A stretch of 64,000 nucleotides of DNA from Paractinoplanes toevensis (GCF_018332695.1 NZ_BOQN01000128.1:45274-109273); one strand, 5' to 3'; positions 24,087-33,411 are shown, counted from the stretch's first letter. The notes: generated from the letters alone by a model not told the origin. Numbers and translations are program-made.

Positions 24087-26258
24087 ATGGAACTCAACGA
24101 TCAGGCCGCCATCACGAGTGGCTCCGCCTTCTGGTCCACCACGGCCGCCGGTGACGTTCCGGCGATCACCCTGACCGACGGCCCGCACGGCGTGCGCCTG
24201 CAGGTCGCCGGCGCCGACGACATCCTGGCCGGGCAGCCCGCCACCTGCTTCCCGCCGGCCGTGGCGTCCGGCTCGACCTGGGACCCCGAGCTGCTGCGGC
24301 GGATGGGCGAGGCACTGGGCGACGAGTGCCGGGCGATGGGCGTGCACGTGCTGCTCGGGCCGGGCATCAACCTCAAGCGCACCCCGCTCGGCGGCCGCAA
24401 CTTCGAGTACTTCAGCGAGGATCCCCTGGTCGCCGGGGTGCTCGCGACCGCCTGGGTGCAGGGCCTGCAGAGCCGGGGCGTCGGGGCATCGCTCAAGCAC
24501 TTCGCGGTCAACAGCCAGGAGACCGACCGGATGCGGGTCAGCGCCGACGTGGACGAGCGCACGCTGCGTGAGCTCTACCTGCGGGCGTTCCAGCGGGTGG
24601 TGACCGAGGCGCAGCCGTGGACCGTGATGTGCGCGTACAACAAGGTCAACGGGGTGTATGCGAGTCAGAACCACTTCCTGCTGACCGAGGTGCTCCGGGA
24701 CGAGTGGGGTTTCCAGGGCCTGGTGATGTCGGACTGGGGTGCCGTGGTCGACCGGGTCGAAGCGGTCCGGGCCGGCCTCGATCTGACCATGCCCGGCCCG
24801 GACGACGGCGGTGACCAGGCGCTGATCGAGGCGGTTCGCGCCGGCCGCCTCCCGGCTTCCACGCTTGCCACGTCAGCGTCCCGGGTTCGCGACCTGGCCG
24901 CCAAGGCCGTCGCGGCAACTCCGACAAATTACGATATTGATGAGCACCACGCCCTCGCCCGCGAAATCGCCTCCCGCGGCATCGTCCTGCTCAAGAACGA
25001 GGGCGCTGTCCTCCCGCTCAACCCCGCCCAGACCGTCGCGGTCATCGGCGAATCCGCCCGCACCCCTCGCTACCAGGGCGGCGGCAGCTCCCAGATCACC
25101 CCGACCCGCCTCGACGACGCCCTGTCGGCGCTCGAAGCGGCCGCCCCCGGCCGGATCCGGTTCACTGCCGACGCGGCCGAGGCCGAACAACTCGCCCGGG
25201 ACGCCGACGTGGCGATCGTCTTCGCCGCCACCGACTTCGAGACGGAGGGTTCCGACCGCGAGTCACTCGACCTGCCCGCCACGGAGATCGGCCTGATCCG
25301 GAAGGTAGCGGCCGCGAACCCACGCACCGTGGTCGTGCTGGCCAACGGCGCCGTCGTGCGCACCACACCCTGGGACGCCGACGTCCAGGGCCTCCTCGAG
25401 GGCTGGCTGCTCGGCCAGGCCGGCGGCAGTGCCATCGCCGACGTCCTGCTCGGCACGGTCAACCCGTCCGGCCGGCTCGCCGAGACGATCCCGCTGAAGC
25501 TCGCCGACCATCCGTCCTACCTGGACTTCCCGGGCGAGGCCGGGCACGTCCGCTACGGCGAGGGCATCCACGTCGGCTACCGCGGTTTCGACGCCCGCGA
25601 GCAGGAGGTCGCCTACCCGTTCGGCTTCGGCCTGTCCTACACGACGTTCGCCTACGGCACCGCGACGGCCACCGCGACCGACGCCGGCATCGACCTGAGC
25701 GTGGACGTCACCAACACCGGCGACCGCGACGGCCGCGAGGTGGTCCAGGCGTACCTCAGCCTTCCCGGCTCCCGCGTCAGCCGCGCCCCGCGCGAGCTGA
25801 AGGCCTTCGCCAACGTCGAGATCCCGGCCGGCCGGACCGTCACCGTCAAGCTCCACATCGACCGCGCCGATCTCGCCTACTGGGAGGTCCGTCTCAACCG
25901 CTGGATCGTCGAGCCCGGCACCTACGCGATCGCCGTCGGTTCGTCCTCCCGCCACCTGCACACCGGCGTCACCGTCACCCTCGACGGCGACGGCGCCGGC
26001 GCGCGCATCCCGCTCAGCACCGACTCGACCATCGGCGAGTGGCTCGCCGACCCGCGCGGCGCCGAGGTGCTCGGCGAGGTCTTCGCGAAGATGGCCGCCG
26101 AGGGCAGCGGCGGCATGGCCGCCGCGATGGCCTCCGACCCCGCGCTGATGCAGATGGCGGTGAGCTTCCCGCTCGACCGCATGGCGATGTTCCCCGGCAG
26201 CCCGTTCACCCCGGAAACCCTGCAGGAGCTGGTCAAAACCGCAAACCGCACTTCATGA
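24087..26258 (+). CDS. Glycoside hydrolase family 3 beta-glucosidase
   Basis: The 723-residue enzyme spans a GH3 TIM barrel, the alpha/beta sandwich domain (from about 315, GIVLLKNEGAVLPLNP) and a fibronectin-III-like C-terminal domain. Landmarks are TDGPHGVR, GPGINLKRTPLGGRNFEYFS, SLKHFAVNSQET and the nucleophile Asp216 in VMSDWGA. There is no signal peptide, so it acts on imported oligosaccharides or glycosides. A further 70 residues after the FnIII region are Met/Ala-rich. AGGGA lies six bases before the ATG. Likely controlled by the divergent TetR protein. Confidence 0.93.
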   Translation: MELNDQAAITSGSAFWSTTAAGDVPAITLTDGPHGVRLQVAGADDILAGQPATCFPPAVASGSTWDPELLRRMGEALGDECRAMGVHVLLGPGINLKRTPLGGRNFEYFSEDPLVAGVLATAWVQGLQSRGVGASLKHFAVNSQETDRMRVSADVDERTLRELYLRAFQRVVTEAQPWTVMCAYNKVNGVYASQNHFLLTEVLRDEWGFQGLVMSDWGAVVDRVEAVRAGLDLTMPGPDDGGDQALIEAVRAGRLPASTLATSASRVRDLAAKAVAATPTNYDIDEHHALAREIASRGIVLLKNEGAVLPLNPAQTVAVIGESARTPRYQGGGSSQITPTRLDDALSALEAAAPGRIRFTADAAEAEQLARDADVAIVFAATDFETEGSDRESLDLPATEIGLIRKVAAANPRTVVVLANGAVVRTTPWDADVQGLLEGWLLGQAGGSAIADVLLGTVNPSGRLAETIPLKLADHPSYLDFPGEAGHVRYGEGIHVGYRGFDAREQEVAYPFGFGLSYTTFAYGTATATATDAGIDLSVDVTNTGDRDGREVVQAYLSLPGSRVSRAPRELKAFANVEIPAGRTVTVKLHIDRADLAYWEVRLNRWIVEPGTYAIAVGSSSRHLHTGVTVTLDGDGAGARIPLSTDSTIGEWLADPRGAEVLGEVFAKMAAEGSGGMAAAMASDPALMQMAVSFPLDRMAMFPGSPFTPETLQELVKTANRTS

Positions 26259-26310
26259 GTACGAGGTCGGAACAGTCCCTGCCGCTCAGTTCTCCCTGAG
26301 TGCCACTCGA

Positions 26311-26339
26311 GGCCGTCCGCCCGCTGCGGGCGGGCGGCC
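26311..26339. terminator. Strong GC hairpin between convergent genes
   Basis: GGCCGTCCGCCCGC pairs with GCGGGCGGGCGGCC across a TG-centred loop, with only one weak position. It lies between the GH3 stop and the facing SDR-like gene stop and could end transcription from both sides. No U-tract follows, as is usual in actinobacteria. Confidence 0.65.
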
Positions 26340-26347
26340 GGCCCGAA

Positions 26348-27028
26348 CTACATCGAGGTCACGCCGCGAACCCGGTGACCGACCGCGATGGACTCCCCCG
26401 AGATCGCCCCCGTCCGCGGCGACAGCAGGAACGCGATGAGGTCGGCGATCTGCTCCGGGCTGGACTCCCCGCCCCGGCCCGGCTCCACCTCACTCACCGG
26501 GGTATCGGACACGATCCCCGGGCTGACCGTGTTGATCGTGACCCCCGATCCGGCGGCCGTGTCGGCGAGATTCTTGGCCGCGATGATCAGCGCGGCGTTC
26601 CGCACCGACCCGGTCACGTTGCCGGTCAGGAACGCGTTCTGCCCGCTGACGCCCACGATCCGCCCGTAACCGGCCCGGTTCATGGTCGGCAGCGCCGCGT
26701 TGGCCAGCCGCAGGAACGACATCGCCTTGGCGTCGATCGCGTCCAGCACCTGCTCGGGATCGGCGTGCCGGGCAGCATCCAGGGTGCGCGCACTGGGCGC
26801 CGCCGCGACCACCAGCCCGTCGAGCCGCCCGTGCCGCGCCAGCACGCTGTCCACCCCCGCCGTGACCGAAGCCGGGTCCCGAGCGTCCAGAACCAGGCCG
26901 TCGGTGGCACCGCGCGAGGCCGCGATCGCCGTGGCCCCCTCCGCCCGAAGCCGGGCGACCACCGCCCGCCCGATCAGCCCGGTGCCACCGACCACCAGAA
27001 CAACCGCACCACCAAGCTCAAGATCCAT
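26348..27028 (-). CDS. Short-chain dehydrogenase/reductase-like protein without the catalytic Tyr-Lys
   Basis: The 226-residue Rossmann protein begins VVLVVGGTGLIGRAVVARLR, the dinucleotide-binding motif of SDRs. Later SDR landmarks are VLDARDPASV, GYGRIVGVSGQNAF and INTVSPGIVSDTPV. The family's YxxxK is not present: the position before AALIIAAKNLA reads TGSVRN, giving Gly and Asn where Tyr and Lys are expected. It may bind NAD(P) without classical SDR chemistry, or use different residues. It is divergent from a nitronate monooxygenase gene 70 bases away. Confidence 0.75.
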   Translation of the reverse strand: MDLELGGAVVLVVGGTGLIGRAVVARLRAEGATAIAASRGATDGLVLDARDPASVTAGVDSVLARHGRLDGLVVAAAPSARTLDAARHADPEQVLDAIDAKAMSFLRLANAALPTMNRAGYGRIVGVSGQNAFLTGNVTGSVRNAALIIAAKNLADTAAGSGVTINTVSPGIVSDTPVSEVEPGRGGESSPEQIADLIAFLLSPRTGAISGESIAVGHRVRGVTSM

Positions 27029-27098
27029 CCAGCGGACGCTACCAGCCACTGTCCGGCGGCCGACAGGAATCGGCCGCCCGATCCGCCAGGGTCGGGGA

Positions 27099-28082
27099 AT
27101 GGAACTGAGGACAAGGTTCACCGAGGCGTACGGCTTGAGCACCCCGATAGCCCAGGCCGGCATGGCCTTCGTAGGCATGACCCCAGACCTGGCCGTGGCC
27201 GTGGGCAACGCCGGCGCAATGGGTTCGCTGGGCGTGGGCCTGCTGCCACCACCGGCGATGCTGCAGCTGATAGCGGCCGTCCGAGCCGGCACCCCCGCTC
27301 CCTTCCACGTCAACTTCATCACCGTCTTCACCGAACAGCCGCAGATCGACGCGGTCTGCGAGGCGCGGGTGCCGGCCGTCTCGTTCCACTGGGGTCACCC
27401 CGCCCGGTCCTGGATCGACCAGCTGCACGCCGCCGGCATCCGGGTCTTCGAGCAGGTGGGCGACGTGGACGCGGCCAAGCGAGCGGCGGACGACGGCATC
27501 GACGTGATAGTCGCCCAGGGCGCCGAGGCGGGCGGCCACAACTTCGCCACCCTGCCGACGTTCGCCCTGCTCCCCCTGGTGGTGGACGCGGTGGCCCCAG
27601 CCCTGGTCCTGGCCGCGGGCGGCATAGCCGACGGCCGGGGGCTGGCCGCCGCCCTGATGCTGGGCGCCGACGGAGCCTGGATCGGCACCCGCCTGGTCGC
27701 CACCGACGAGTCCCTGGCCCACGAGGACTACAAGGCGAGGCTGGTAGCGGCGGCCGCCTCCGACACGGTGGTGACATCGCTGTTCGGCCCGGAGACCCTC
27801 GACTTCAACCCGATGCGAGTACTCCGCAACCGGGTGATCGACGAGAAGCCTCGCTTCACCGCCGAACGCCCGATAATCGGCCACACCGTCCTGGGCGGCC
27901 AACCGGTGGACATCCCCCGCTTCTCCAACCTGGTCCCGATGCGCGACGCCACCACCGGCGACCTGGAGGAGATGCCGTTACTGGCCGGCCAGGGCGTAGG
28001 CCTGATCGACGCGATCAAGAGCGCCGGCTCGGTGATAGCCGACATCACCGCCCAGGCCCGGGAAGCCCTGAACCGCTACTGA
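27099..28082 (+). CDS. Nitronate monooxygenase family flavoprotein
   Basis: The 327-residue TIM-barrel FMN protein has the 2-nitropropane-dioxygenase pattern: PIAQAGMAFVGMTPDLAVAV, NAGAMGSLG, VIVAQGAEAGGHNF with the catalytic histidine, LVLAAGGIADGRGLAAALML, and GADGAWIGTRLVAT for phosphate binding. It would oxidise nitronates such as propionate-3-nitronate, a defence against nitro toxins, or act as an enoyl reductase-like relative. The ATG follows GGGGA closely. The frame extends upstream only as a shadow. Divergent from the SDR-like gene. Confidence 0.88.
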   Translation: MELRTRFTEAYGLSTPIAQAGMAFVGMTPDLAVAVGNAGAMGSLGVGLLPPPAMLQLIAAVRAGTPAPFHVNFITVFTEQPQIDAVCEARVPAVSFHWGHPARSWIDQLHAAGIRVFEQVGDVDAAKRAADDGIDVIVAQGAEAGGHNFATLPTFALLPLVVDAVAPALVLAAGGIADGRGLAAALMLGADGAWIGTRLVATDESLAHEDYKARLVAAAASDTVVTSLFGPETLDFNPMRVLRNRVIDEKPRFTAERPIIGHTVLGGQPVDIPRFSNLVPMRDATTGDLEEMPLLAGQGVGLIDAIKSAGSVIADITAQAREALNRY

Positions 28083-28123
28083 CGACGCCGGCCGACGGCG
28101 GCAGCCCGGTATCGCGCCACAGG

Positions 28124-29617
28124 TCAGGTGTTCGTCGCCGACGGCACGCCGGCCGCGCAGGTCACCGTCATGATCACCTGGCTGTTGCCGTGCTTGAAGG
28201 AGACCGTGGGCGCGGACCCGGGCTCATCGTCGCCCTCGACGACCTTGTAGGGCTTGGTGGCCTCCCAGGACAGGATCTGTGCCGTGTCGGGAGCCGGGCA
28301 GGTGGCACGGACCGAGCCGGCGACCGACGACAGCGTGCGTTCATCCGGCTCGGCGGCCGGGTCCGTCGTGGTGACGGCCGGGTCCGGAGCAGCCGTGGTC
28401 GCCGGCACGGCCGGGTTCGCCGGGGCGGCCGTCGGCTGGACCGTGGCGACGGTGGCCCCACCGGTCCGGGCGGGGCCTCGACTGCCCGGCACGGTGCCGG
28501 CCGGCGTCGCGGGCGGGACGGGTGGCGGGTTCCCCGCGGACCGGCTTACCGCGGGCGCGGGGGCCGAGCTCGGAACCGGCAGCGACACCGCCCCGTCCTG
28601 GTGCGCCGCGCTCGACACCCACAGGACGGCGATGATGACGCCCAGGAGGGCCCCGGCCGCCGCGTACGGTCGCCAGTTCCGCCGGCCGGCGGCCGGCGGC
28701 GGAGAACCGATGGCGGGGTCCGGCGGCTGATCAGGCTCCGGGGCAGGTGGCTCGTCCGTGATCGACTGCACCCCGGCGCCGTGTGCGAGCAGCGCCGCCA
28801 CCTCGCGGGCACTCGGTCGATCGGCCGGGTCCTTGGCCAGGCAGCGGTTGCACAACTCGGTCACATACTGCGGCACCTGGGGCAGGGACGGCAGCGGTTC
28901 CGGCTCGATATAGATGTGCGCGGCGAGCATCTGGGTGGTCGTCTCGGTGGTCCACGGCGAGTGGCCGGTCAGGAGCCGGTAGAGCAGCACGCCGAGCGCG
29001 TAAACGTCCGACGCCGGTTCCACGGCGTCGTGCAGCAGCCGCTCGGGGGCCAGGTAGGCCGGGGTGCCGAAGACCTCGAAATCGTCGGAGCCGGATTCCG
29101 GCGGCCGGATCGCGGCGGCGATGCCGAAGTCGACCACCTTGGCACCGGTGGGCGCCAGCATGACGTTGGCGGGCTTGATGTCGCGATGCGACAGACCTTC
29201 GGCGTGTGCGGCGGCGAGAGCGGCGGCGATCTCCGCGCTCACCCGCATCGCGTAGCGGGGCGAGACCGGGCCCTCGCTCAGCCGCTGGTGCAGGGTGTTG
29301 CCACGAACCAGTTCCAGCACGACGTACGGAACGATTTCGCCGTCGATGTCGGCCTCACCGTAGTCGTACACCTGGGCGATGTTCGGGTGGGAGAGGATCG
29401 CCGCGGCCTGTGCCTCACTGCGGATCCGGTCCCGCGACAGCGGGTCGCCGGCGTAGGGGGCCGCCAGAATCTTGACCGCCACCGTGCGCGCAAGGACGCT
29501 GTCGTGCGCCTGCCAGACGACGGCGGTGCCACCGGCACCCACCTGCGAGATAAGCCGGTAACGCTCGCCGAGCACCAGGTCGGCGCCGGCCGGGCCGGAC
29601 AATCCATCGCCGTTCAT
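28124..29617 (-). CDS. Membrane serine/threonine protein kinase
   Basis: The 497-residue protein has a kinase domain at about 18-280 with GAGGTAVVW, lysine 49 in VAVKIL, HRDIKPAN at 144-151 and DFG at 163-165; all active-site residues are present. A transmembrane helix near 330-350 (YAAAGALLGVIIAVLWVSS) is followed by a long Pro/Ala/Thr linker and a small C-terminal domain with two cysteines (VRATCPAPDT, MTVTCAAGV). It is a paralog of the kinase at 1089-2831 but with a different ectodomain. Target proteins cannot be read from context. Confidence 0.9.
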   Translation of the reverse strand: MNGDGLSGPAGADLVLGERYRLISQVGAGGTAVVWQAHDSVLARTVAVKILAAPYAGDPLSRDRIRSEAQAAAILSHPNIAQVYDYGEADIDGEIVPYVVLELVRGNTLHQRLSEGPVSPRYAMRVSAEIAAALAAAHAEGLSHRDIKPANVMLAPTGAKVVDFGIAAAIRPPESGSDDFEVFGTPAYLAPERLLHDAVEPASDVYALGVLLYRLLTGHSPWTTETTTQMLAAHIYIEPEPLPSLPQVPQYVTELCNRCLAKDPADRPSAREVAALLAHGAGVQSITDEPPAPEPDQPPDPAIGSPPPAAGRRNWRPYAAAGALLGVIIAVLWVSSAAHQDGAVSLPVPSSAPAPAVSRSAGNPPPVPPATPAGTVPGSRGPARTGGATVATVQPTAAPANPAVPATTAAPDPAVTTTDPAAEPDERTLSSVAGSVRATCPAPDTAQILSWEATKPYKVVEGDDEPGSAPTVSFKHGNSQVIMTVTCAAGVPSATNT

Positions 29618-29724
29618 CACCGGCAGTCTGCCCTGACCGACGGATCCTCGCATCCCGCGGGCGGCCCACAGATCATGTCATCCGGTCGATGTGACGGTGA
29701 CCGTCCGAGTTGCACGGTCGACTA

Positions 29725-29758
29725 TTACACAAAACACTCTAAAACGTACGATAGTGTT
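29725..29758 (+). promoter_or_regulatory. Promoter with overlapping inverted repeat for the M3 peptidase
   Basis: TTACAC (29725-29730) and TACGAT (29747-29752), spaced by 16 bases, form a sigma-70-like promoter in an AT-rich island. AACACT (29733-29738) and AGTGTT (29753-29758) are exact inverted arms overlapping it, a likely repressor site. The ATG follows at 29765. Confidence 0.55.
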
Positions 29759-29764
29759 GCTCCC

Positions 29765-31891
29765 ATGCAACGCCGCGTCTTTCTGCAGTCCGTCGCCACC
29801 GCGGCCGTACTCGGCTCGCTCAGATTCCCCGGCCTCGCGCTCGCGGCCGGCAGCGACCCGGAGGATAAGCTGATCGAGGTGTGGACTGGAGAGCATGGCG
29901 GTTACCCGGCCTTCGACCAGGTGAACCCGACCTCGATCAAGGCAGCGCTCGAGAAGGGTATGGAGCTCAGCAGGGCCGAGATCGCCGAGATCGCCGGCAC
30001 CGCCGAGACCCCGACCTTCGCCAACACCATCGCCGCGCTGGAGGACAGCGGCCGCGCCCTCGACCGCGCCCAACGCTTTTTCGACATCTTCACCTCGACG
30101 ATGAACGACCAGGCAATGCAGGATCTGCAGACCGAGATGTCGCCCATCCTCTCGGCCTTCGGCGACGACATCATTCAGAACGCCCGGCTCTTCGCCCGGA
30201 TCAAGGCGGTCCATGACGGCCGGGCCACTGCCGGGCTGTCACCGGAGCAGGTACGCCTCGTCGAGAACTACTACCAGGACTTCACCCGGCAGGGCGCGGC
30301 GCTCGACGACGCCGACCAGGCCACGCTGAAGGACCTGAATCAGAAACTCGCCTCGCTCTACACCAGGTTCAGCCAGAACGAGCTGGCCGACGAGGAGAGC
30401 TACCGGCTCACCATCGAGACCGAGGCAGATCTCGAGGGTCTTCCCGAATCGCAGCGGGAGGCCGCCGCGGCGGCAGCCGAGGCGCACGGGGCCAAGGGCA
30501 AGTGGGTCTTCACCAACACGCGTTCCTCGATGGAGCCGTTCCTGACCTACTCCGCCCGGCGCGACCTGCGGGAGAAGGGCTGGCGCATGTGGATCATGCG
30601 CGGCGACAACGGCACGGCCACCGACAACAAGGCCGTGATCAGCGAGATCCTCCAGCTCCGCACCCAGCGGGCCCGGCTGCTCGGCTTCGAGACACACGCC
30701 CACTGGACCGTCGAGAACAACATGGCGAAGACGCCGCAGGCCGCCATGGACCTGATGATGAAGCTGTGGGGCCCAGCCCTGCGGCGCGCCCAGAAGGAGA
30801 TCGCCGACATGCAGGCGATCGCCGACCAGGCCGGCGACGGCATCACCATCGAAGCCTGGGACCACCGGTTCTATTCGGAGAAGGTGCGCAAGGCGACGTA
30901 CGACCTCGACCAGAACGAGGTGAAGTCCTACCTCCAGCTCGACAAGGTCCGCGAGGGCATGTTCTGGGCCGCCGAAAGGCTCTACGGCCTGCGATTCGCC
31001 AAGCTCGACGGTCTGCCCGTCTACCACGAGGACGTCTCGGTCTACGAGGTGACCCGCGACGGCAAGCGGGCGGGCCTTTGGTACTTCGACCCCTACGCCC
31101 GGGCCGGCAAGAGCTCCGGTGCGTGGATGAACGAATACCGCACCCAGGAGCGTTTCCAGGCGGACGTCACCCCGATCGTCTCCAACAACGCGAACTTCGT
31201 GAAGTCGGGCTCCGGCCCCGTCCTCATCTCGTGGGACGACGCCGTCACCATGTTCCACGAGTTCGGCCACGCCCTGCACGGCCTCAACTCGAACGTCACC
31301 TACCCCGGCGTCGCCGGCACCTCGGTCAAGCGCGACTTCGTCGAGTTCCCCAGCCAGATCAACGAGCATTGGTTCCCCACGCCGGAGCTGCTCAACCGGT
31401 TCGCCCTGCACGTCGACACCGGCCGGCCGATCCCCGCCGAGCTGCTCGCCAAGGTGCACAAGTCGCTGAAGTTCAACCAGGGCTTCGGTACGGTCGAATT
31501 TCTCGCCTCGGCGATCTACGACATGAGAATCCACCTTGCCGCGACGCCGGACGGCACGATCGATCCCGGCGCCTTCGAGAAGAGCTGCATGGCCGAGATC
31601 GGCCTGCCGCGGGAGATCGTCATGCGCCACCGCCCGACCCAGTTCGGGCACATCTTCTCGGGCGACGGATATTCGGCCGGCTACTACGTCTATCTCTGGG
31701 CCGACGCGCTGACCGCCGACGCGTGGGAGCTGTTCGAGCAGAGGGGTGTCTGGGACCCGGCTACCGCCAAGGCGTTCCACGACGACATCCTTTCGGTCGG
31801 CAATGCCGTCGCACCGGACGAGGCCTTCCGCAGGTTCCGCGGCCGCGACGTCGACACCGAGGCCCTGATGCGCCTGCGCGGCTTCGCCTGA
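29765..31891 (+). CDS. M3-family metallopeptidase (Dcp-like) with Tat-type signal
   Basis: The 708-residue zinc peptidase is of the thimet oligopeptidase/dipeptidyl carboxypeptidase family. The zinc site HEFGH begins near residue 498 in TMFHEFGHALHGL; the third ligand lies in DFVEFPSQINEHW. The N-terminus MQRRVFLQSVATAAVLGSL carries a twin-arginine-type signal ending near AAG at 29, so the folded enzyme is probably exported. It would trim short peptides outside the cell. Dcp with a Tat signal is better known from Proteobacteria, so transfer is possible. It has its own promoter and no operon partner. Confidence 0.92.
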   Translation: MQRRVFLQSVATAAVLGSLRFPGLALAAGSDPEDKLIEVWTGEHGGYPAFDQVNPTSIKAALEKGMELSRAEIAEIAGTAETPTFANTIAALEDSGRALDRAQRFFDIFTSTMNDQAMQDLQTEMSPILSAFGDDIIQNARLFARIKAVHDGRATAGLSPEQVRLVENYYQDFTRQGAALDDADQATLKDLNQKLASLYTRFSQNELADEESYRLTIETEADLEGLPESQREAAAAAAEAHGAKGKWVFTNTRSSMEPFLTYSARRDLREKGWRMWIMRGDNGTATDNKAVISEILQLRTQRARLLGFETHAHWTVENNMAKTPQAAMDLMMKLWGPALRRAQKEIADMQAIADQAGDGITIEAWDHRFYSEKVRKATYDLDQNEVKSYLQLDKVREGMFWAAERLYGLRFAKLDGLPVYHEDVSVYEVTRDGKRAGLWYFDPYARAGKSSGAWMNEYRTQERFQADVTPIVSNNANFVKSGSGPVLISWDDAVTMFHEFGHALHGLNSNVTYPGVAGTSVKRDFVEFPSQINEHWFPTPELLNRFALHVDTGRPIPAELLAKVHKSLKFNQGFGTVEFLASAIYDMRIHLAATPDGTIDPGAFEKSCMAEIGLPREIVMRHRPTQFGHIFSGDGYSAGYYVYLWADALTADAWELFEQRGVWDPATAKAFHDDILSVGNAVAPDEAFRRFRGRDVDTEALMRLRGFA

Positions 31892-31894
31892 CGA

Positions 31895-32186
31895 TTCCCC
31901 GGTCGGCAGCTACGCCTTGCCTCGAGGTCGCGTTCGCACGCAGGTGCCCATGCGCGGAGTTCTGCGATGGTGTCGTCGGTGAGGCCGTAGGCGGTGAATC
32001 CTCGATCGGGAAGTTCGGCGACCGGTTCGGCAGGTGCACCACACCCTCGGCAGGACCGCGCAAATCCCTAATCCTGCGGAATGCACGCTTCACGCCTTCG
32101 TAGCGGTCCGGAAGATCAGCGGCGTTTATGCCGAGGTAGTGCTCGACGTCCTGACCGCTCCTCCGGAAGGCGGATCCGCGCGACAA
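31895..32186 (-). pseudogene. Frameshifted gene remnant
   Basis: On the minus strand one frame encodes NAADLPDRYEGVKRAFRRIR, DLRGPAEGVVHLPNRSPNFP and IED. Near 31998 the sense continues in a neighbouring frame as FTAYGLTDDTIAELRAWAPA followed by CERDLEARR. Both halves have protein-like composition, and the join needs a single one-base shift. I do not recognise the family. Confidence 0.45.
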
Positions 32187-32561
32187 GGCGGGCTCTGCAG
32201 CCCGATCGGCCTCCGGATGACCTATAAACCGGCCCTGGAGACGCTGAAGGCCGAGGTTGTCGCCAACCTCTGCCTCGTGCCGGCGTGCGCCGGCTCCGGT
32301 ACACCGCCGGCCGCTGCATTCCGTCCGGGCTTACCTCGCCCGCATGCCAGCCCGCCCGCCGTCGCAGCTCCGACCTGCCGAGATACGGACCGATGAATTC
32401 AGCGAATCATCCAACTCAGCCCGCCAACCCGTGACGGCGGGATAGACCGCGCCAGACCGACGTTCCGAAGCATCAGCCGGGCACGCAGAGCGACCCGAAA
32501 TGCCGTTGCAGCACTAGTATCGGCATATATCTATTCAGCAAGATCCTCGGAAGGGTCGCCC
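32187..32561. other. Intergenic stretch without recognisable gene
   Basis: No frame here has convincing coding character. The last 50 bases are AT-rich (ATATATCTATTC near 32525) and end in GGAAGG seven bases before the ATG at 32562, so they probably hold the promoter and ribosome site of the DUF805 gene. Confidence 0.5.
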
Positions 32562-32987
32562 ATGTCGTTCCAGGATGCCATCAGGGTCTGCCTACAACGG
32601 AAATATGCGGACTTCAGCGGCCGCGCGCGCCGTTCGGAGTTCTGGTTCTTCGTTCTCTTCAGCGCGATCGTGAGCGCCGTCGGCGGCATTCTCGACGGGA
32701 TCTTCGGTCTTCGCAGCGGCTCGTACGGCGGCACCGGGCCCATCCAGGGCGTCCTCCAGCTGGCGCTGCTGGTTCCGTCCCTCGCCGTGGGTGCCCGGCG
32801 CCTACACGACATCGGCCGCTCCGGCTGGTGGCAGCTGATCGGCCTCGTCCCGGTCGTCGGCTGGATCGTTCTGCTGATCTTCTTCGTGCAGGACAGCCAC
32901 CCGGCCAACCAGCACGGGCCGAGCCCCAAGAACCCCGGCGAGCGTCACCCGCAGGCCCCTCAGGAGCCGCCATACCCTCAATACTGA
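32562..32987 (+). CDS. DUF805 membrane protein
   Basis: The 141-residue protein has the DUF805 signature: MSFQDAIRVCLQRKYADFSG, RARRSEFWFFVLFSAIVSAV, LVPSLAVGARRLHDIGRSGW and a second helix WQLIGLVPVVGWIVLLIFFV ending in QDS. Members are small inner-membrane proteins (YhaH/YhaI type) with three to four helices and unknown function. A hydrophilic Pro/Gln-rich tail follows. GGAAGG lies seven bases upstream of the ATG. The gene stands alone between two decayed regions. Confidence 0.9.
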   Translation: MSFQDAIRVCLQRKYADFSGRARRSEFWFFVLFSAIVSAVGGILDGIFGLRSGSYGGTGPIQGVLQLALLVPSLAVGARRLHDIGRSGWWQLIGLVPVVGWIVLLIFFVQDSHPANQHGPSPKNPGERHPQAPQEPPYPQY

Positions 32988-33091
32988 GAAGCTTGATCGC
33001 ACGACGAGATCGGCTCGCCGTGAGCGGATCTGAGGTGAGTTGATCCGTGGGCGGACTGGGTGTCCCAGCGGCTCCCCGTGCCTGCCTCGCG

Positions 33092-33345
33092 ATGAATTCC
33101 GTGCGTATCCATCGGGCAGAGCGGACCGATCGGCTAGCGGATGGTTTCGCCCGGCTGCTGGCGGAGCCGCTGGGATCCCTTCGCCGCGGAGATCGTCAGC
33201 GGGCCCTCAAGGGCGTGGAGCGTTGGCTGGCACAGCGGCTGTCGCATCGCCTTGGCCCCGGGACCGGGTGCGGACGAGTCTGTACCAATGTCCGATTTCC
33301 GTCGGTAGTGGGGCTGTTGGAGCAGGTCGCCATGCCCGGTCCCGG
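33092..33345 (+). pseudogene. Remnant of recC (exodeoxyribonuclease V gamma) N-terminus
   Basis: The frame reads SVRIHRAERTDRLADGFARL and LAEPL, then the sense moves to another frame as DPFAAEIVS, then returns as KGVERWLAQRLSHRLG and VCTNVRFPSVVGLLEQVA. Joined, this is the start of RecC, whose N-terminus has HRAER, a DPF segment and a KGxERWLAQRLSxxLG block. Two compensating indels and the loss of the remaining about 1000 residues make it a pseudogene. No recB or recD remnant is seen. Confidence 0.6.
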
Positions 33346-33411
33346 AGATGATTTGTGCGCGGCAGGTCACTCGCGGACGCTGGCGCGCCTGACCCGATCG
33401 TCCGCGCGGAC

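Noticed and set aside
26300..31891. A single plus-strand open frame of 1863 codons
   Set aside because: Only the last 708 codons (from the ATG at 29765, with promoter and Tat signal) are a protein. The rest is a shadow of the SDR-like, nitronate monooxygenase and kinase genes, as expected in GC-rich DNA.
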